This document shows, piece after piece, positions 7,478 through 15,758 of a stretch of DNA of 64,000 nucleotides. This DNA is from JAOUEA01 sp963719165. GTDB lineage: Bacteria > Actinomycetota > UBA4738 > HRBIN12. Under the pieces are notes generated by a model. It ran no database searches. It worked only from the letters and a program-made list of their open reading frames with translations, and was not told the origin of the DNA. Where the stretch lies: contig CAVRAV010000001.1 in assembly GCA_963719165.1 (NCBI GenBank), positions 2,480,001 through 2,544,000 of the forward strand, read 5' to 3'. Each line of letters starts with the position of its first letter. Position 1 is the first letter of the stretch. The translations under genes and the position numbers were made by a program.

Positions 7478-8482
7478 ATGGGCACGGGCGGGGTGGGGAT
7501 CAAGGACGTGGCGCGCGTGGCCGGGGTCTCCACCACGACGGTGTCTCATGCGCTATCGGGCAAGGGCCGGCTGCCGGAGGCGACGAGGCAACGGGTGCGC
7601 GGCATCGCGCTCGAGATGGGGTATCGCCCGAGCGCGGTGGCCCGCGGGCTCGCCGCGGGCCGGACCGGGGTCCTGGGCATCGCGTTCTCGGTCCCCGACG
7701 CGATCAGCACCGGGTTCCTCGACATCTCCTGGTACATGGCGATCGTCAACGCGGCGACGCAGCGCGCGATGCGCGACGGATACGCGCTCGTGGTGGTCCC
7801 GCCGGTCGCGGGGCCGGAGGTGTGGGCTCGGCTGCCGCTGGACGGGACCATCGTGGTGGAGCCCATCGCCGATGATCCGAACCTGCCCGAGATCGCCGCC
7901 CACGGCGTGCGCCTCGTCTCGATCGGCCGGGCGCCCGGCGTCGACGGTTCCTGGGTCGACAACGACAACGCGGCCGCGGTCCTCGAGGTCCTGGATCACC
8001 TGTATGAGCGGGGCGCCCGCCAGGTGGCGCTGGCCTCGGCGGCGTGGCCTACCACCTGGCATGACGAGGCGCTCGCCGCCTACCGCGGCTGGTGTTCGAC
8101 CCGCGGCATCGCACCGGTGATCGTCGAGGTGACCGACCCCGCGACCGCGCGCTCGGGCCTGGCGGACCTGCTCGAGGGTCGGGATCGCCCCGACGCCGTC
8201 TTCTCCCTCTACGAGTCGGTCGGCAGCGCGCTCAGCGACCTCGCGAGCGAACGAGGCCTCCGGGTGCCCGAGGACCTTCTGCTCGCCGCCGCCGGCGACG
8301 ACGGATCCGGGTCGCGATGCCGTCCGCCGCTGTCCACCATCGACTTCGATCCCGGCGCCTTGGGCGAGGAGGCCGCCGGCATGCTGATCGATCTGGTGAT
8401 GGGGAGAGGTTCCGTCGATCGCTCTCGGCTCCTTCCCGCGACGTTCGTGGAACGCGGCTCGAGCGCCGGCCTCGCCCCTTGA
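7478..8482 (+). CDS. LacI-family transcriptional regulator
   Basis: The N-terminal LacI helix-turn-helix and hinge are canonical: IKDVARVAGVSTTTVSHALS, then GRLPEATRQRV and GYRPSAVARGL. The effector domain follows (LGIAFSVPDAI, DGTIVVEPIADDPNLPEI, DNDNAAAVLEVLDHLYERGARQVA, and the tail STIDFDPGALGEEAAGMLIDL). It should bind a palindromic operator as a dimer and respond to a small molecule. The ATG is preceded by a leaderless -10; the longer reading frame from 7409 has no coding character. It faces away from panB, so autoregulation or panB control is possible but unproven. No sugar operon is adjacent, so the effector is unknown. Confidence 0.9.
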   Translation: MGTGGVGIKDVARVAGVSTTTVSHALSGKGRLPEATRQRVRGIALEMGYRPSAVARGLAAGRTGVLGIAFSVPDAISTGFLDISWYMAIVNAATQRAMRDGYALVVVPPVAGPEVWARLPLDGTIVVEPIADDPNLPEIAAHGVRLVSIGRAPGVDGSWVDNDNAAAVLEVLDHLYERGARQVALASAAWPTTWHDEALAAYRGWCSTRGIAPVIVEVTDPATARSGLADLLEGRDRPDAVFSLYESVGSALSDLASERGLRVPEDLLLAAAGDDGSGSRCRPPLSTIDFDPGALGEEAAGMLIDLVMGRGSVDRSRLLPATFVERGSSAGLAP

Positions 8483-8518
8483 TGCGGAGGCGCCGAGGCC
8501 CGTGTCACCCCCGGGTGC

Positions 8519-8544
8519 TAGCGTCGAGGACGTTGCCGTACACT
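8519..8544 (+). promoter_or_regulatory. Candidate promoter(s) of the rpsF operon
   Basis: Two actinobacterial-type -10 hexamers lie in the spacer before rpsF: TAGCGT at 8519-8524 and TACACT at 8539-8544. Either would leave a leader of about 65-85 nt carrying the GAGGAGGT ribosome-binding site at 8601-8608. No convincing -35 is seen. Confidence 0.4.
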
Positions 8545-8614
8545 GCTGGACGACCCTCATCCCTTCTGCTCCCTCTCATCTGAGGGGGCCGTCTAGCCCA
8601 GAGGAGGTGAACGA

Positions 8615-8969
8615 TTGAGGGAGTACGAGATCATGCTCATCCTGCCCGCCGAGGCCGACGAGTCCGTCGTGTCCACGGCGGTCGACCGCATCGCCAAGGT
8701 GGCGGGTGCCACCGGGGGCGACGTATCCAGCATCGACCGCTGGGGTCGACGGCGCTTCGCCTACGAGCTGCAGCACCTGAACGAGGGCTACTACGTGGTG
8801 GTGAACTTCACCGCCGAACCCTCTGCACAGAGCGAGCTTGGAGCGCGTTCTGAACCTGGCCGACGAGGTCATCCGCTTCAAGGTGATCCTCCTGCCCGCG
8901 AAGAAGGCCCCGAAGGACCAGAAGCAGGGAGCCCAACAAGAGTCCGCTGCTTCCCCCGCTCCGGCCTGA
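8615..8969 (+). CDS. rpsF: Ribosomal protein bS6, with an in-gene frameshift
   Basis: Starts at TTG (REYEIMLILPAE) behind a good GAGGAGGT site. The first 75 codons read as bS6 up to VNFTAEPSAQSEL. The expected continuation ERVLNLADEVIRFKVILLP lies in the next frame, so one base (G at 8840/8841) must be skipped. With that base removed the domain aligns without a gap to the E. coli S6 region between VNVEAP and VIRS. The joined protein ends at 8969 with a Lys/Gln/Ala tail. bS6 binds 16S rRNA together with bS18 (rpsR, two genes on). The order rpsF-ssb-rpsR-rplI is the classical one. The break follows a CTT codon; a consensus error is the simplest explanation, and recoding is the alternative. Confidence 0.9.
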
Positions 8970-9009
8970 GGGCCGGTGCGCGCACCGAACGAGGAGACGT
9001 GAAGTCGAT

Positions 9010-9468
9010 ATGTCGAGCGACAACCAGATCACCATCGTGGGCAACATCACCGACGATCCCGAGCTGCGCTACACGGCGAATGGGGCGGCGGTGGCGAACT
9101 TCACGGTCGCGCACAGCACCCGGATCCGCGACGCCGCGGGCAACTGGTCCGACGGCGACACCTCTTTCTTCCGCGTGAACGTTTGGCGCAACCTGGCCGA
9201 GAACGCGGCGGAGTCGCTGACGCGCGGCACGCGGGTCGTGGTGACCGGTCGTCTCAAGCAGCGTTCTTGGGAGAACCAGGAAGGCGAGAAGCGATCGATG
9301 ATCGAGATCGAGGCCGACGACGTCGGCCCGAGCCTGAAGTGGGCTACCGCCAGCGTGCAGAAGACCGCGCGTTCCAACTCGTCCTCCTCGGGCGACTGGG
9401 GCGACCGGGTCGCTGCGCCGGTGGGCGGCGCCCCTGCGAACGAGGAGACACCACTGGATGGCGGGTAA
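9010..9468 (+). CDS. ssb: Single-stranded DNA-binding protein SSB
   Basis: An OB-fold SSB of 152 aa: NQITIVGNITDDPELRYTANG at the N-terminus, FFRVNVWRNLAENAAESLTRGTRVVVTGRLKQRSWE in the core and EIEADDVGPSLKWATASVQK at the end of the fold. The tail is short and Ser/Ala/Gly-rich and ends ETPLDGG rather than the usual acidic DDDIPF-type tip, so the protein-interaction tail is atypical. The gene lies between rpsF and rpsR and overlaps rpsR by 11 bases. SSB coats single-stranded DNA during replication and repair; dnaB downstream is a functional neighbour. Confidence 0.93.
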   Translation: MSSDNQITIVGNITDDPELRYTANGAAVANFTVAHSTRIRDAAGNWSDGDTSFFRVNVWRNLAENAAESLTRGTRVVVTGRLKQRSWENQEGEKRSMIEIEADDVGPSLKWATASVQKTARSNSSSSGDWGDRVAAPVGGAPANEETPLDGG

Positions 9469-9745
9469 AGGGAAAGGCCGCGACGGGGGCTCTCGGCGCC
9501 CGAAGCGGGAGAAGGACGACAAGGCCTGGCAGAAGAAGCAGAAGCGCAAGGTGTGCATCTTCTGCAAGGACCGGATCGAATACATCGACTACAAGGACAT
9601 GATGATGCTCCGCAAGTTCGTGTCCGAGCGCGGCAAGATCCGTGCGCGTCGGGTCACGGGCAACTGCGTGCAGCATCAGCGCGACGTGGCCCTGGCCGTC
9701 AAGAGCGCTCGCGAGATGGCGCTGCTTCCCTATTCGGCGCGATGA
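9458..9745 (+). CDS. rpsR: Ribosomal protein bS18
   Basis: A 95-aa bS18 with a basic N-terminal extension, then the conserved core VCIFCKDRIEYIDYKDM, LRKFVSERGKIRARRVTGNC and HQRDVALAVKSAREMALLPY. Three cysteines (C-x2-C and the later GNC) mark the C+ form able to bind zinc. The start overlaps the end of ssb, and the stop overlaps the rplI start in ATGA, so translation is probably coupled along the operon. Confidence 0.95.
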   Translation: MAGKGKGRDGGSRRPKREKDDKAWQKKQKRKVCIFCKDRIEYIDYKDMMMLRKFVSERGKIRARRVTGNCVQHQRDVALAVKSAREMALLPYSAR

Positions 9746-10194
9746 AGATCATCCTGCAGAAGCCCGTCGAGAAACTCGGCGTCCCCGGGGACGTGATCGA
9801 AGTGGCCGACGGCTACGCGCGCAACTACCTCGTCCCTCGTGGCATCGCCGTCAAGGCGCACAAGGGCGCGAGCGAGCAGGCAGACAGCATGCGACGCGCC
9901 CACGAGCGCCGCCAGTACGCGCAGAAGGGCGAGTTCGAGGCGATCGCCTCCAAGCTCATCGCCGCGGGACCTCTCACCATCGCGGCCCGCGCGGGCGAGG
10001 AAGGCAAGCTCTTCGGGTCGGTCACGGCCGATCAGGTCGCCGCGGCGATGCTCGCGCAGGCCGACGTCGCCGTCGAGCGTAAGGACGTGCACCTGGACGA
10101 GCCCATCCGTTCGGTGGGCGCGCACGAGGTCAAGGTCCACCTGTTCACCGACGTCGACCCCGTGTTGACCATCGAGGTCGTTCCGGAGGCCTGA
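9742..10194 (+). CDS. rplI: Ribosomal protein bL9
   Basis: The N-terminal rRNA-binding domain is typical (MKIILQKPVEKLGVPGDVIE, VADGYARNYLVPRGIAVKA). A long charged connecting helix follows (about residues 40-75), then the C-terminal domain with EGKLFGSVTADQVAAAM and VGAHEVKVHLFTDV. Length 150 aa is normal. ATG at 9742 overlaps the rpsR stop codon. It is the last gene of the rpsF-ssb-rpsR-rplI unit; a hairpin begins at its stop codon. Confidence 0.95.
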   Translation: MKIILQKPVEKLGVPGDVIEVADGYARNYLVPRGIAVKAHKGASEQADSMRRAHERRQYAQKGEFEAIASKLIAAGPLTIAARAGEEGKLFGSVTADQVAAAMLAQADVAVERKDVHLDEPIRSVGAHEVKVHLFTDVDPVLTIEVVPEA

Positions 10195-10224
10195 GGGACT
10201 TGGGCCCGCCGGAGGCGGTCCCTC
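10193..10224 (+). terminator. Stem-loop at the end of rplI
   Basis: GAGGGAC (10193-10199) pairs with GTCCCTC (10218-10224), and an inner CCGCC-GGA-GGCGG stem extends it. There is no U-tract, so it may act as an attenuator or an RNA-stability element rather than a strict terminator. Confidence 0.4.
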
Positions 10225-10278
10225 GGAAGAACCCACGGCGCCGGGTCCGGCCGGGGCCGGCTGGGTGGCGGCGCGTTC

Positions 10279-11163
10279 GTGATCGAACATCCAGGTCTGT
10301 CGTGGCTCCGGGGCTCGGCCTCTGGCCGTGCCTGGTTGGAGCGCCTGCCCGGTCTCGTCGACGCGTGCGCCGGCCGATGGGACCTCGAGGTCGGCGACCC
10401 CTATCCCTACGCCTTCGCCTCGCTCGCGATGCCAGTGAGGCGCGCCGATGGGTCGGCGGCGGTGCTGAAGATCCAGGTGCCGGATCGCGAATCAGACCAG
10501 GAGGCCGCGACGCTCGCCCTCCTCGATGGGGATGGCGCGGTGCGGCTGTTCGAGCACGATCGGGAGCGCCATGCGCTCCTGCTCGAACGATGTGAGCCGG
10601 GCACCTCCCTGGCCGCGCTCGCTCCGGATGCCGCTCTCGACGTGATGATCGGGCTTCTGCCGCGTCTGTGGAAGCCCGCAGGCGCGCCCATCGGAACCCT
10701 CAGCGAAGAGGCAGCACGGTGGCGGGGCGACCTCGAAGGAGCCTGGGAACGCTCAGGCCGGCCCTTCGAGCGCGGGCTGCTCGACGAGGCACTCGCGGCG
10801 CTCGACGAACTGACGCCGACGCAGGGCGAGCAGGTCCTCGTGAACCAGGACCTGCACGCGGACAACGTCCTGCGGGCGCGGCGCGAGCCCTGGCTGATGA
10901 TCGACCCGAAGCCGCTCGTGGGGGAACGCGCCTTCGGCTCCGTGGCGCTCGTGCGCGGCGGCGAGCTCGGCGAGGGCCCGGCGGCCCTGCGACACCGTCT
11001 CGACCGCCTTACCTCCGAGCTCGACATCGACCGCGATCGCACCCGGCGTTGGGGGCTGGCGCACACGCTCGCGTGGGCATTCGACGATAGCGCCGACGCC
11101 CCCGCGGCCGACGTCGATGTGGCCCAGGTCGAGATCGCGCGGTGGTTCGCCCAGGCGGGCTGA
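10279..11163 (+). CDS. APH(6)-like aminoglycoside/hydroxyurea resistance kinase family protein
   Basis: A 294-aa protein-kinase-like phosphotransferase. The nucleotide-binding lobe contains AAVLKIQVPDRESDQEAATLALL, where the Lys and Glu match the conserved pair; ALLLERCEPGTSLA is the hinge. The catalytic loop is VLVNQDLHADNVL, an N-Q-D-L-H-x-D-N variant that keeps the Asp residues, followed by the metal-binding WLMIDPKPLVGERAFG. This pattern matches the APH(6)/streptomycin 6-kinase and hydroxyurea phosphotransferase group. The true substrate in a chromosomal setting is unknown, and resistance should not be assumed. GTG start at 10279; about 85 bp separate it from rplI. Confidence 0.75.
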   Translation: MIEHPGLSWLRGSASGRAWLERLPGLVDACAGRWDLEVGDPYPYAFASLAMPVRRADGSAAVLKIQVPDRESDQEAATLALLDGDGAVRLFEHDRERHALLLERCEPGTSLAALAPDAALDVMIGLLPRLWKPAGAPIGTLSEEAARWRGDLEGAWERSGRPFERGLLDEALAALDELTPTQGEQVLVNQDLHADNVLRARREPWLMIDPKPLVGERAFGSVALVRGGELGEGPAALRHRLDRLTSELDIDRDRTRRWGLAHTLAWAFDDSADAPAADVDVAQVEIARWFAQAG

Positions 11164-11177
11164 TCGCCGGCGGGGTC

Positions 11178-11183
11178 TACACT
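11178..11183 (+). promoter_or_regulatory. Leaderless-type -10 hexamer TACACT
   Basis: TACACT ends 8 nt before the ATG at 11192. Confidence 0.5.
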
Positions 11184-11191
11184 CGCGCGCC

Positions 11192-11980
11192 ATGACGCCC
11201 TCCCGGCATGAACGGGTCCTCTTCGCCCTGGAACCCTTGGCGCACCTGGCACCGGAATCAGACGAGGAGCGCATCGACGACGAGAGGTTCGTGCTCATGT
11301 GTTCGCCGGGGCGCCACGATTGGTCGACGCTCGTGGGGAGGGTGCGCCTGAGGGAGGACCGCATCGAGGCGGCGCTGGGTGATGTCCGCACGCGGATGCG
11401 CGAGCGAGATCGGGTCGCGGCGACCTGGGTCGTGAGCGACGCCGCGACCCCACCCGGCCTGGTCGTTCGGCTCCAGGGCCATGGCCTCCACGACTCGGGA
11501 TCCTCGGACGCGCTGCTCCTCGAGCGCCCGCCCCTGCGGGGCCCCGCCCTCGCCCTCGACGCGCGTCGCGTGGCTTCGCTCGAGGACCTGCGCGCCTCCA
11601 TCGAGGTATCGGTGGCCGCCTTCGGCTGGTCGCTCGAGGACGCCGAGGACGAACGTTCCCGCGCGGAGGCCACCTTCATCGCGGAGGAAGGGGGATCGCA
11701 CGCGACTCGATTCCTGGTGGCGGACGGGGACCGCGCGGTCGCCACGGGCCAGGCCTGGTTCTCGCGTCACGGCGCATACCTGGGCGGCCTGGCCACCCTT
11801 GCGGCGGAGCGTGGCCGCGGGGCCATGACGTCCATCGTGGGTGCGGCATGGGACGATGCCGTCGCCCGCGGCACGCCCGCGCTCGTCGCGCACGGCGGCG
11901 AGCTATCGAGCCCGATCCTGCGCGGCTTGGGGTTCCGCAAGGTCGGGCAGGTAAGGCACCTGGTCGACCGCCTCGGCTGA
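11192..11980 (+). CDS. GNAT-family acetyltransferase
   Basis: A 262-aa protein with a unique N-terminal half and a C-terminal GNAT-like half. In the latter, GQAWFSRHGAYLGGLATLAAERGRGAMTSIVGAAWDDAVARG forms the beta4-alpha3 acetyl-CoA region, with ERGRGAM taking the place of the usual Q/RxxGxG/A loop, followed by SSPILRGLGFRKVGQVRHLV, the typical GF.xxG ending. It probably acetylates a small molecule or a protein amine. The N-terminal half (GRHDWSTLVGRVRL, WVVSDAATPPGL) resembles the first domain of two-domain GNATs, but I do not recognise the subfamily. The ATG follows a leaderless -10 motif. Confidence 0.65.
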   Translation: MTPSRHERVLFALEPLAHLAPESDEERIDDERFVLMCSPGRHDWSTLVGRVRLREDRIEAALGDVRTRMRERDRVAATWVVSDAATPPGLVVRLQGHGLHDSGSSDALLLERPPLRGPALALDARRVASLEDLRASIEVSVAAFGWSLEDAEDERSRAEATFIAEEGGSHATRFLVADGDRAVATGQAWFSRHGAYLGGLATLAAERGRGAMTSIVGAAWDDAVARGTPALVAHGGELSSPILRGLGFRKVGQVRHLVDRLG

Positions 11981-12016
11981 TCGGCGAAGATCCGTGGGCG
12001 CACACGAATGTCACCG

Positions 12017-12121
12017 TTGTGATTCACAATGTTCCACATGGTTATCCACATGTGGAAAGCGCAGGTCAGGGACGGAGTGACAAGGAATCTTCGGGCGCGA
12101 CCTGCGGCGGAACAATCCACA
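12017..12121 (+). promoter_or_regulatory. AT-rich spacer with a DnaA box cluster and palindromes, upstream of dnaB
   Basis: A consensus DnaA box TTATCCACA lies at 12042-12050. It sits inside an inverted repeat, TTCCACAT (12032-12039) and ATGTGGAA (12050-12057). Three looser boxes surround it: TGTTCCACA just upstream, CTTTCCACA on the other strand, and CAATCCACA at 12113-12121. A second palindrome, TTGTG-ATT-CACAA, lies at 12017-12029. The patch is distinctly A+T-rich for this genome. A possible -10, TAGGGT (12157-12162), precedes dnaB. DnaA control of dnaB or a DnaA-titration site are both possible; without dnaA or dnaN it cannot be called oriC. Confidence 0.6.
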
Positions 12122-12199
12122 GCGCTTTTCAACTGCCACCTCTCGATCGCCGGGCATAGGGTCCCTTCGTCTGTCGGTTCGTCGGGGAGGGGGTGAGCG

Positions 12200-13573
12200 T
12201 TGGCGCGCGTCGTTGAAGAGGTTCGTCGTCTCCCGCGCGGCGACGGCCGGGTCCCCCCGCAGAACGTCGAGGCCGAGGAATCCGTGTTGGGGGCCATGAT
12301 GTTGTCCTCCGAGGCCATCGCGGACGTCGTGGAGCTCCTGCAGCCCGAGGACTTCTACCGCGGCGCCAACGCGCGCATCTACGAGGCCCTCCGAGGCATC
12401 TACGCCAAGGGAGAGCCGGTCGATCTCATCACGGCCGTGGAGATGCTCAAGCGCCAGGGCAGCCTCGACGAGATCGGTGGGCCCCTGTACCTCCGCGATC
12501 TCGTCGAGCAGGTGCCCACGCCCGCGTCGGCCGCGCACTACGCCCGGATCGTGGCCCAGACCGCGCTGCTGCGCCGGCTGATCAGCGCGGCGGCGGACAT
12601 CATGGAGATGGCCTACACGGCCCCCGAGGATCCCGAGGGCGTGGCCGACGACGCCGAACAGCGCATCTACGACGTCGCCCGCCGCGAGGACAAGGACGAG
12701 GTGGCCATCCTTCGCGACCTCGTCGACGAAGCGATGCTCGATCTCGAATCGATCCAGAACCGCGACTCCGCGTACACCGGCCTGCCCACGGGGTTCCGCG
12801 ACCTGGACGACCTGATGTCCGGGCTGCAGCCCGGCAACCTCATCGTCATCGCCGCGCGCCCCGGCGTGGGGAAATCCTCGCTCGCCATGAACATGGCGCG
12901 CAACATCGCCGTCGACGGCAAGTCCGTGGCAGTGTTCTCGCTGGAGATGTCGCGCTCTGAGATCGGCATGCGCGTGCTCTGCGCCGAGGCGCGCGTGCCC
13001 TGGGATCGCATCCGCAACAAGCGGGTCGGCCCCGACGACTGGTCCCGCGTGGTGCACGCGGCCGAGACCCTGCACGACGCGCCCCTCAACATCGTGGACT
13101 CGGGCAATGTGAACATCGTGGATATCAGGGCGAAGGCCCGGCGGATGCGCACGAGCCGCACGGGCCTCGACGTCATCATCGTGGACTACCTGCAGCTCAT
13201 GACCTCTCCGAACAGCAAGCGCCCGGACAACCGCCAGCAGGAGGTCGCCGAGATCAGCCGATCGCTCAAGCTCCTCGCCAAGGAGCTGTCGATCCCCGTG
13301 GTGGCGCTGAGCCAGCTCAACCGAAACCCCGAGTCGCGCGCGGACAAGCGCCCTCAGCTCTCGGACCTGCGCGAGTCAGGCGCCATCGAGCAGGACAGCG
13401 ACGTCGTCATGTTCATCCACCGCGACGACAACGACCCCGAGCACAAGCGCGAGTCCGAGCTCATCATCGCCAAGCATCGCAACGGGCCCACCGGGAACAT
13501 CAAGCTCCACTTCGAGCCCTCGCTCACCCAGTTCCGAAACGCCGCGCGCGGCGACTCGCCGCCGGCGGCGTGA
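12200..13573 (+). CDS. dnaB: Replicative DNA helicase DnaB
   Basis: The hexameric helicase at the replication fork. The N-terminal domain starts VPPQNVEAEESVLGAMMLS. The RecA-like C-terminal domain carries Walker A (ARPGVGKSSLAMNMA, about residue 220), the Walker B/H2 region (LDVIIVDYLQLM), H3 (VVALSQLNRNPESR) and H4 (DLRESGAIEQDSDVVMFIHR). At 457 aa it has no intein insertion, which is notable because actinobacterial dnaB is a frequent intein host. Start is TTG at 12200, with GGGGAGGGGG upstream. It overlaps nth by four bases. Confidence 0.97.
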   Translation: MARVVEEVRRLPRGDGRVPPQNVEAEESVLGAMMLSSEAIADVVELLQPEDFYRGANARIYEALRGIYAKGEPVDLITAVEMLKRQGSLDEIGGPLYLRDLVEQVPTPASAAHYARIVAQTALLRRLISAAADIMEMAYTAPEDPEGVADDAEQRIYDVARREDKDEVAILRDLVDEAMLDLESIQNRDSAYTGLPTGFRDLDDLMSGLQPGNLIVIAARPGVGKSSLAMNMARNIAVDGKSVAVFSLEMSRSEIGMRVLCAEARVPWDRIRNKRVGPDDWSRVVHAAETLHDAPLNIVDSGNVNIVDIRAKARRMRTSRTGLDVIIVDYLQLMTSPNSKRPDNRQQEVAEISRSLKLLAKELSIPVVALSQLNRNPESRADKRPQLSDLRESGAIEQDSDVVMFIHRDDNDPEHKRESELIIAKHRNGPTGNIKLHFEPSLTQFRNAARGDSPPAA

Positions 13574-14265
13574 GCGCGTCTCCCGTCGAGCCCACCGCCG
13601 CCCAGCGTCGCCGCGTCCGGACCATCCTCAACCGGCTCCGCAAGCGGTTCGGCGATCTCGCGCCCCCTCGCGCCGTTGAGCCGCTCGACGAACTGATCCT
13701 CACCGTCTTGTCCCAGCACACGAGCGACCTGAATGCCGAGCGAGCCTACGCCGATCTCGGGCGGGCCTTCCCCCGGGGCTGGGCGCAGATCGAGGCCTCG
13801 GACACCGGGTCCGTCGCGGATGCTATCCGCAGCGGCGGGCTCGCGGACTCGAAGGCTCCCCGGATCCAGGCCATCCTCCGCGAGGTGCACGATCGGGAGG
13901 GCGCATACGACCTCGCGTCCCTCCGCGGCCTGTCCGATGAGGACGCGCGCGCGTACCTCATGAGCCTTCCCGGCATCGGCCCCAAGACCGCGGCCGTGGT
14001 GCTGTCGTTCGCACTCGGCCGCGACACCCTTCCGGTGGACACCCACGTGCACCGCGTCTCCAAACGGCTGGCCCTGATCCCCCCCGGCGCCTCGGCGGAG
14101 CGAGCCGATCGCCTCCTGCACGACCTCGTGCCCGACGGGCAGCGGACCCCAGTGCACGTCGCGTTCATCCGCCTCGGGCGGGAGATCTGCAAGGCCCCCA
14201 CACCTCGGTGCCGCGAGTGCCCCCTCAAGGACATCTGCCCCACGGCGCCGCGCTACCTCGGGTGA
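13570..14265 (+). CDS. nth: Endonuclease III, DNA glycosylase/AP lyase
   Basis: Removes oxidised pyrimidines and nicks the abasic site in base excision repair. The helix-hairpin-helix segment LPGIGPKTAAVVLSFALGRD carries the catalytic Lys, the catalytic Asp follows in LPVDTHVHRVSKRL, and the C-terminus has the complete C-x6-C-x2-C-x5-C iron-sulfur motif (CKAPTPRCRECPLKDIC). Length 231 aa is typical. GTG at 13570 overlaps the dnaB stop codon, so the two are probably cotranscribed. Confidence 0.93.
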   Translation: MSASPVEPTAAQRRRVRTILNRLRKRFGDLAPPRAVEPLDELILTVLSQHTSDLNAERAYADLGRAFPRGWAQIEASDTGSVADAIRSGGLADSKAPRIQAILREVHDREGAYDLASLRGLSDEDARAYLMSLPGIGPKTAAVVLSFALGRDTLPVDTHVHRVSKRLALIPPGASAERADRLLHDLVPDGQRTPVHVAFIRLGREICKAPTPRCRECPLKDICPTAPRYLG

Positions 14266-14273
14266 TCGCGCGC

Positions 14274-14279
14274 TAGTCT
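14274..14279 (+). promoter_or_regulatory. Leaderless-type -10 hexamer TAGTCT
   Basis: TAGTCT ends 6 nt before the amidase ATG at 14286, and no ribosome-binding site is present. Confidence 0.5.
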
Positions 14280-14285
14280 CCCGGG

Positions 14286-15755
14286 ATGGCGGCGGTGGCC
14301 GACTTCGGCTGGGAGGAGGCGACCCTCGCCGACCTCTCGGCGGCCCTTCACGAGGGCGCGCTCACGGCGCGGACGCTCACCGAGGCCTACCTCGCTCGTA
14401 TCGAAGCTCTCGATCGCGCCGGGCCCGAGCTGCGCTCGGTGATCGAGGTGAACCCCGACGCCCTTGGGATCGCCGACGCCCTCGATGACGAACGACGTGG
14501 CGGTCGCGTCCGGGGGCCGCTGCACGGGATCCCGATCATGGTCAAGGACAACCTGAACTCCGCCGACGGCATGCGTACCACAGCCGGGTCGCTCGCCCTC
14601 TTGCAGAGCCGCCCTCGCCGCGACGCGCCGGTCCTCGCGCGACTGCGGGGCGCCGGCGCCGTTCCGCTCGCCAAAGCCAACATGTCCGAATGGGCGAACT
14701 TCCGATCGACCCGCGCGTCGAGCGGCTGGAGCGCCCGCGGTGGCCAATGCTGCAACCCGTACGCGCTGGATCGCAGCCCGTGCGGATCCTCGTCGGGTTC
14801 GGGGGTCGCCGTGGCCGCGAACCTGTGCGCCGCCGCGATCGGCACGGAGACCGACGGCTCCATCGTGTGTCCCTCGTCGCTGTGCGGCGTCGTGGGCATC
14901 AAGCCCACCGTCGGCCTCGTCGATGCGGGCGGCATCGTGCCCATCTCGCGCACGCAGGACACGGCCGGCCCGATGGCGCGAACGGTCGCCGACGCCGCCA
15001 TCGTGTTGGCGGCGATCGCCTCGCGGCCGCTCGAGGTGGGCGGCGACGTCGATGCCCTGCGCGGCACGCGCATCGGGGTGGCGAGGAACCTCGCCGGCTT
15101 CCACGAGAAGGTCGACCGTGTCTTCGACGAAGCGCTCGAGGCGATGCGCGCCGCCGGCGCCGCGTTGATCGATCCGGTCGACGTGGCGCACGCGTCCGAG
15201 TTGGAGGAGCCCGAATGGGAGGTCCTCCTCTACGAGTTCAAGGCGGGCGTCGAAGCCTACCTCGGAACGCTCGAGGGGGAGGCCCCCCGCACGCTCGCGG
15301 ACCTCATCGTCTTCAACGAGACCCACCCCGACGAGGAGCTCCCGCATTTCGGCCAGAACCTGTTCGAGAAGGCGGAAGCGAAGGGGCCGCTGTCCGAGGC
15401 CGCCTACGTGGAGGCGCTCGAGACGTGTGGCCGGCTCTCGCGCGACGAGGGGCTCGACGCCGCGTTCGCCGCCTCGGGCGTGGACGCGATCGTGGCGCCG
15501 ACGGGCGGCCCGGCCTGGCTGATCGACCACGTGAACGGCGATCACTACGTGGGCGGCAACTCTTCGCCGGCCGCGGTCTCGGGCTACCCGAGCATCACCG
15601 TGCCGATGGGGTTCGCCGCGGGGTTGCCGGTCGGCGTCTCGTTCCTGGGCCGCGCGTGGAGCGAAGGACGGCTCCTCGACCTCGCCTCGGGGTTCGAGCG
15701 CGCGACGCGGGCCCGCCGTCCCCCGCGCCTCCTCCCCACGATCGACGGGGCCTGA
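14286..15755 (+). CDS. Amidase (amidase signature family)
   Basis: A 489-aa amidase-signature hydrolase with the Ser-cisSer-Lys triad: Lys in GIPIMVKDNLN (residue 87), the Ser cluster in CGSSSGSGVAVAANL (about 166-180) and the nucleophile in GTETDGSIVCPS (Ser 192). Later landmarks are GIKPTVGLVD, ISRTQDTAGPMARTV and GYPSITVPMGFAAGLPVGVSFLGRAW. There is no signal peptide. The GatA role is unlikely: no gatC or gatB is adjacent, and the sequence resembles stand-alone amidases annotated in Actinobacteria for aliphatic or peptide amides. Substrate not determined. Confidence 0.88.
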   Translation: MAAVADFGWEEATLADLSAALHEGALTARTLTEAYLARIEALDRAGPELRSVIEVNPDALGIADALDDERRGGRVRGPLHGIPIMVKDNLNSADGMRTTAGSLALLQSRPRRDAPVLARLRGAGAVPLAKANMSEWANFRSTRASSGWSARGGQCCNPYALDRSPCGSSSGSGVAVAANLCAAAIGTETDGSIVCPSSLCGVVGIKPTVGLVDAGGIVPISRTQDTAGPMARTVADAAIVLAAIASRPLEVGGDVDALRGTRIGVARNLAGFHEKVDRVFDEALEAMRAAGAALIDPVDVAHASELEEPEWEVLLYEFKAGVEAYLGTLEGEAPRTLADLIVFNETHPDEELPHFGQNLFEKAEAKGPLSEAAYVEALETCGRLSRDEGLDAAFAASGVDAIVAPTGGPAWLIDHVNGDHYVGGNSSPAAVSGYPSITVPMGFAAGLPVGVSFLGRAWSEGRLLDLASGFERATRARRPPRLLPTIDGA

Positions 15756-15758
15756 GCG

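Noticed and set aside
12011..12121. oriC
   Set aside because: Only one perfect DnaA box and no dnaA, dnaN or obvious unwinding element in view; kept as a DnaA-box cluster only.
12200..13573. Intein in dnaB
   Set aside because: Motifs H1-H4 are contiguous and the length is normal, so no intein is inserted.
14286..15755. GatA subunit of Glu-tRNA(Gln) amidotransferase
   Set aside because: No gatB or gatC nearby and sequence resembles stand-alone amidases.
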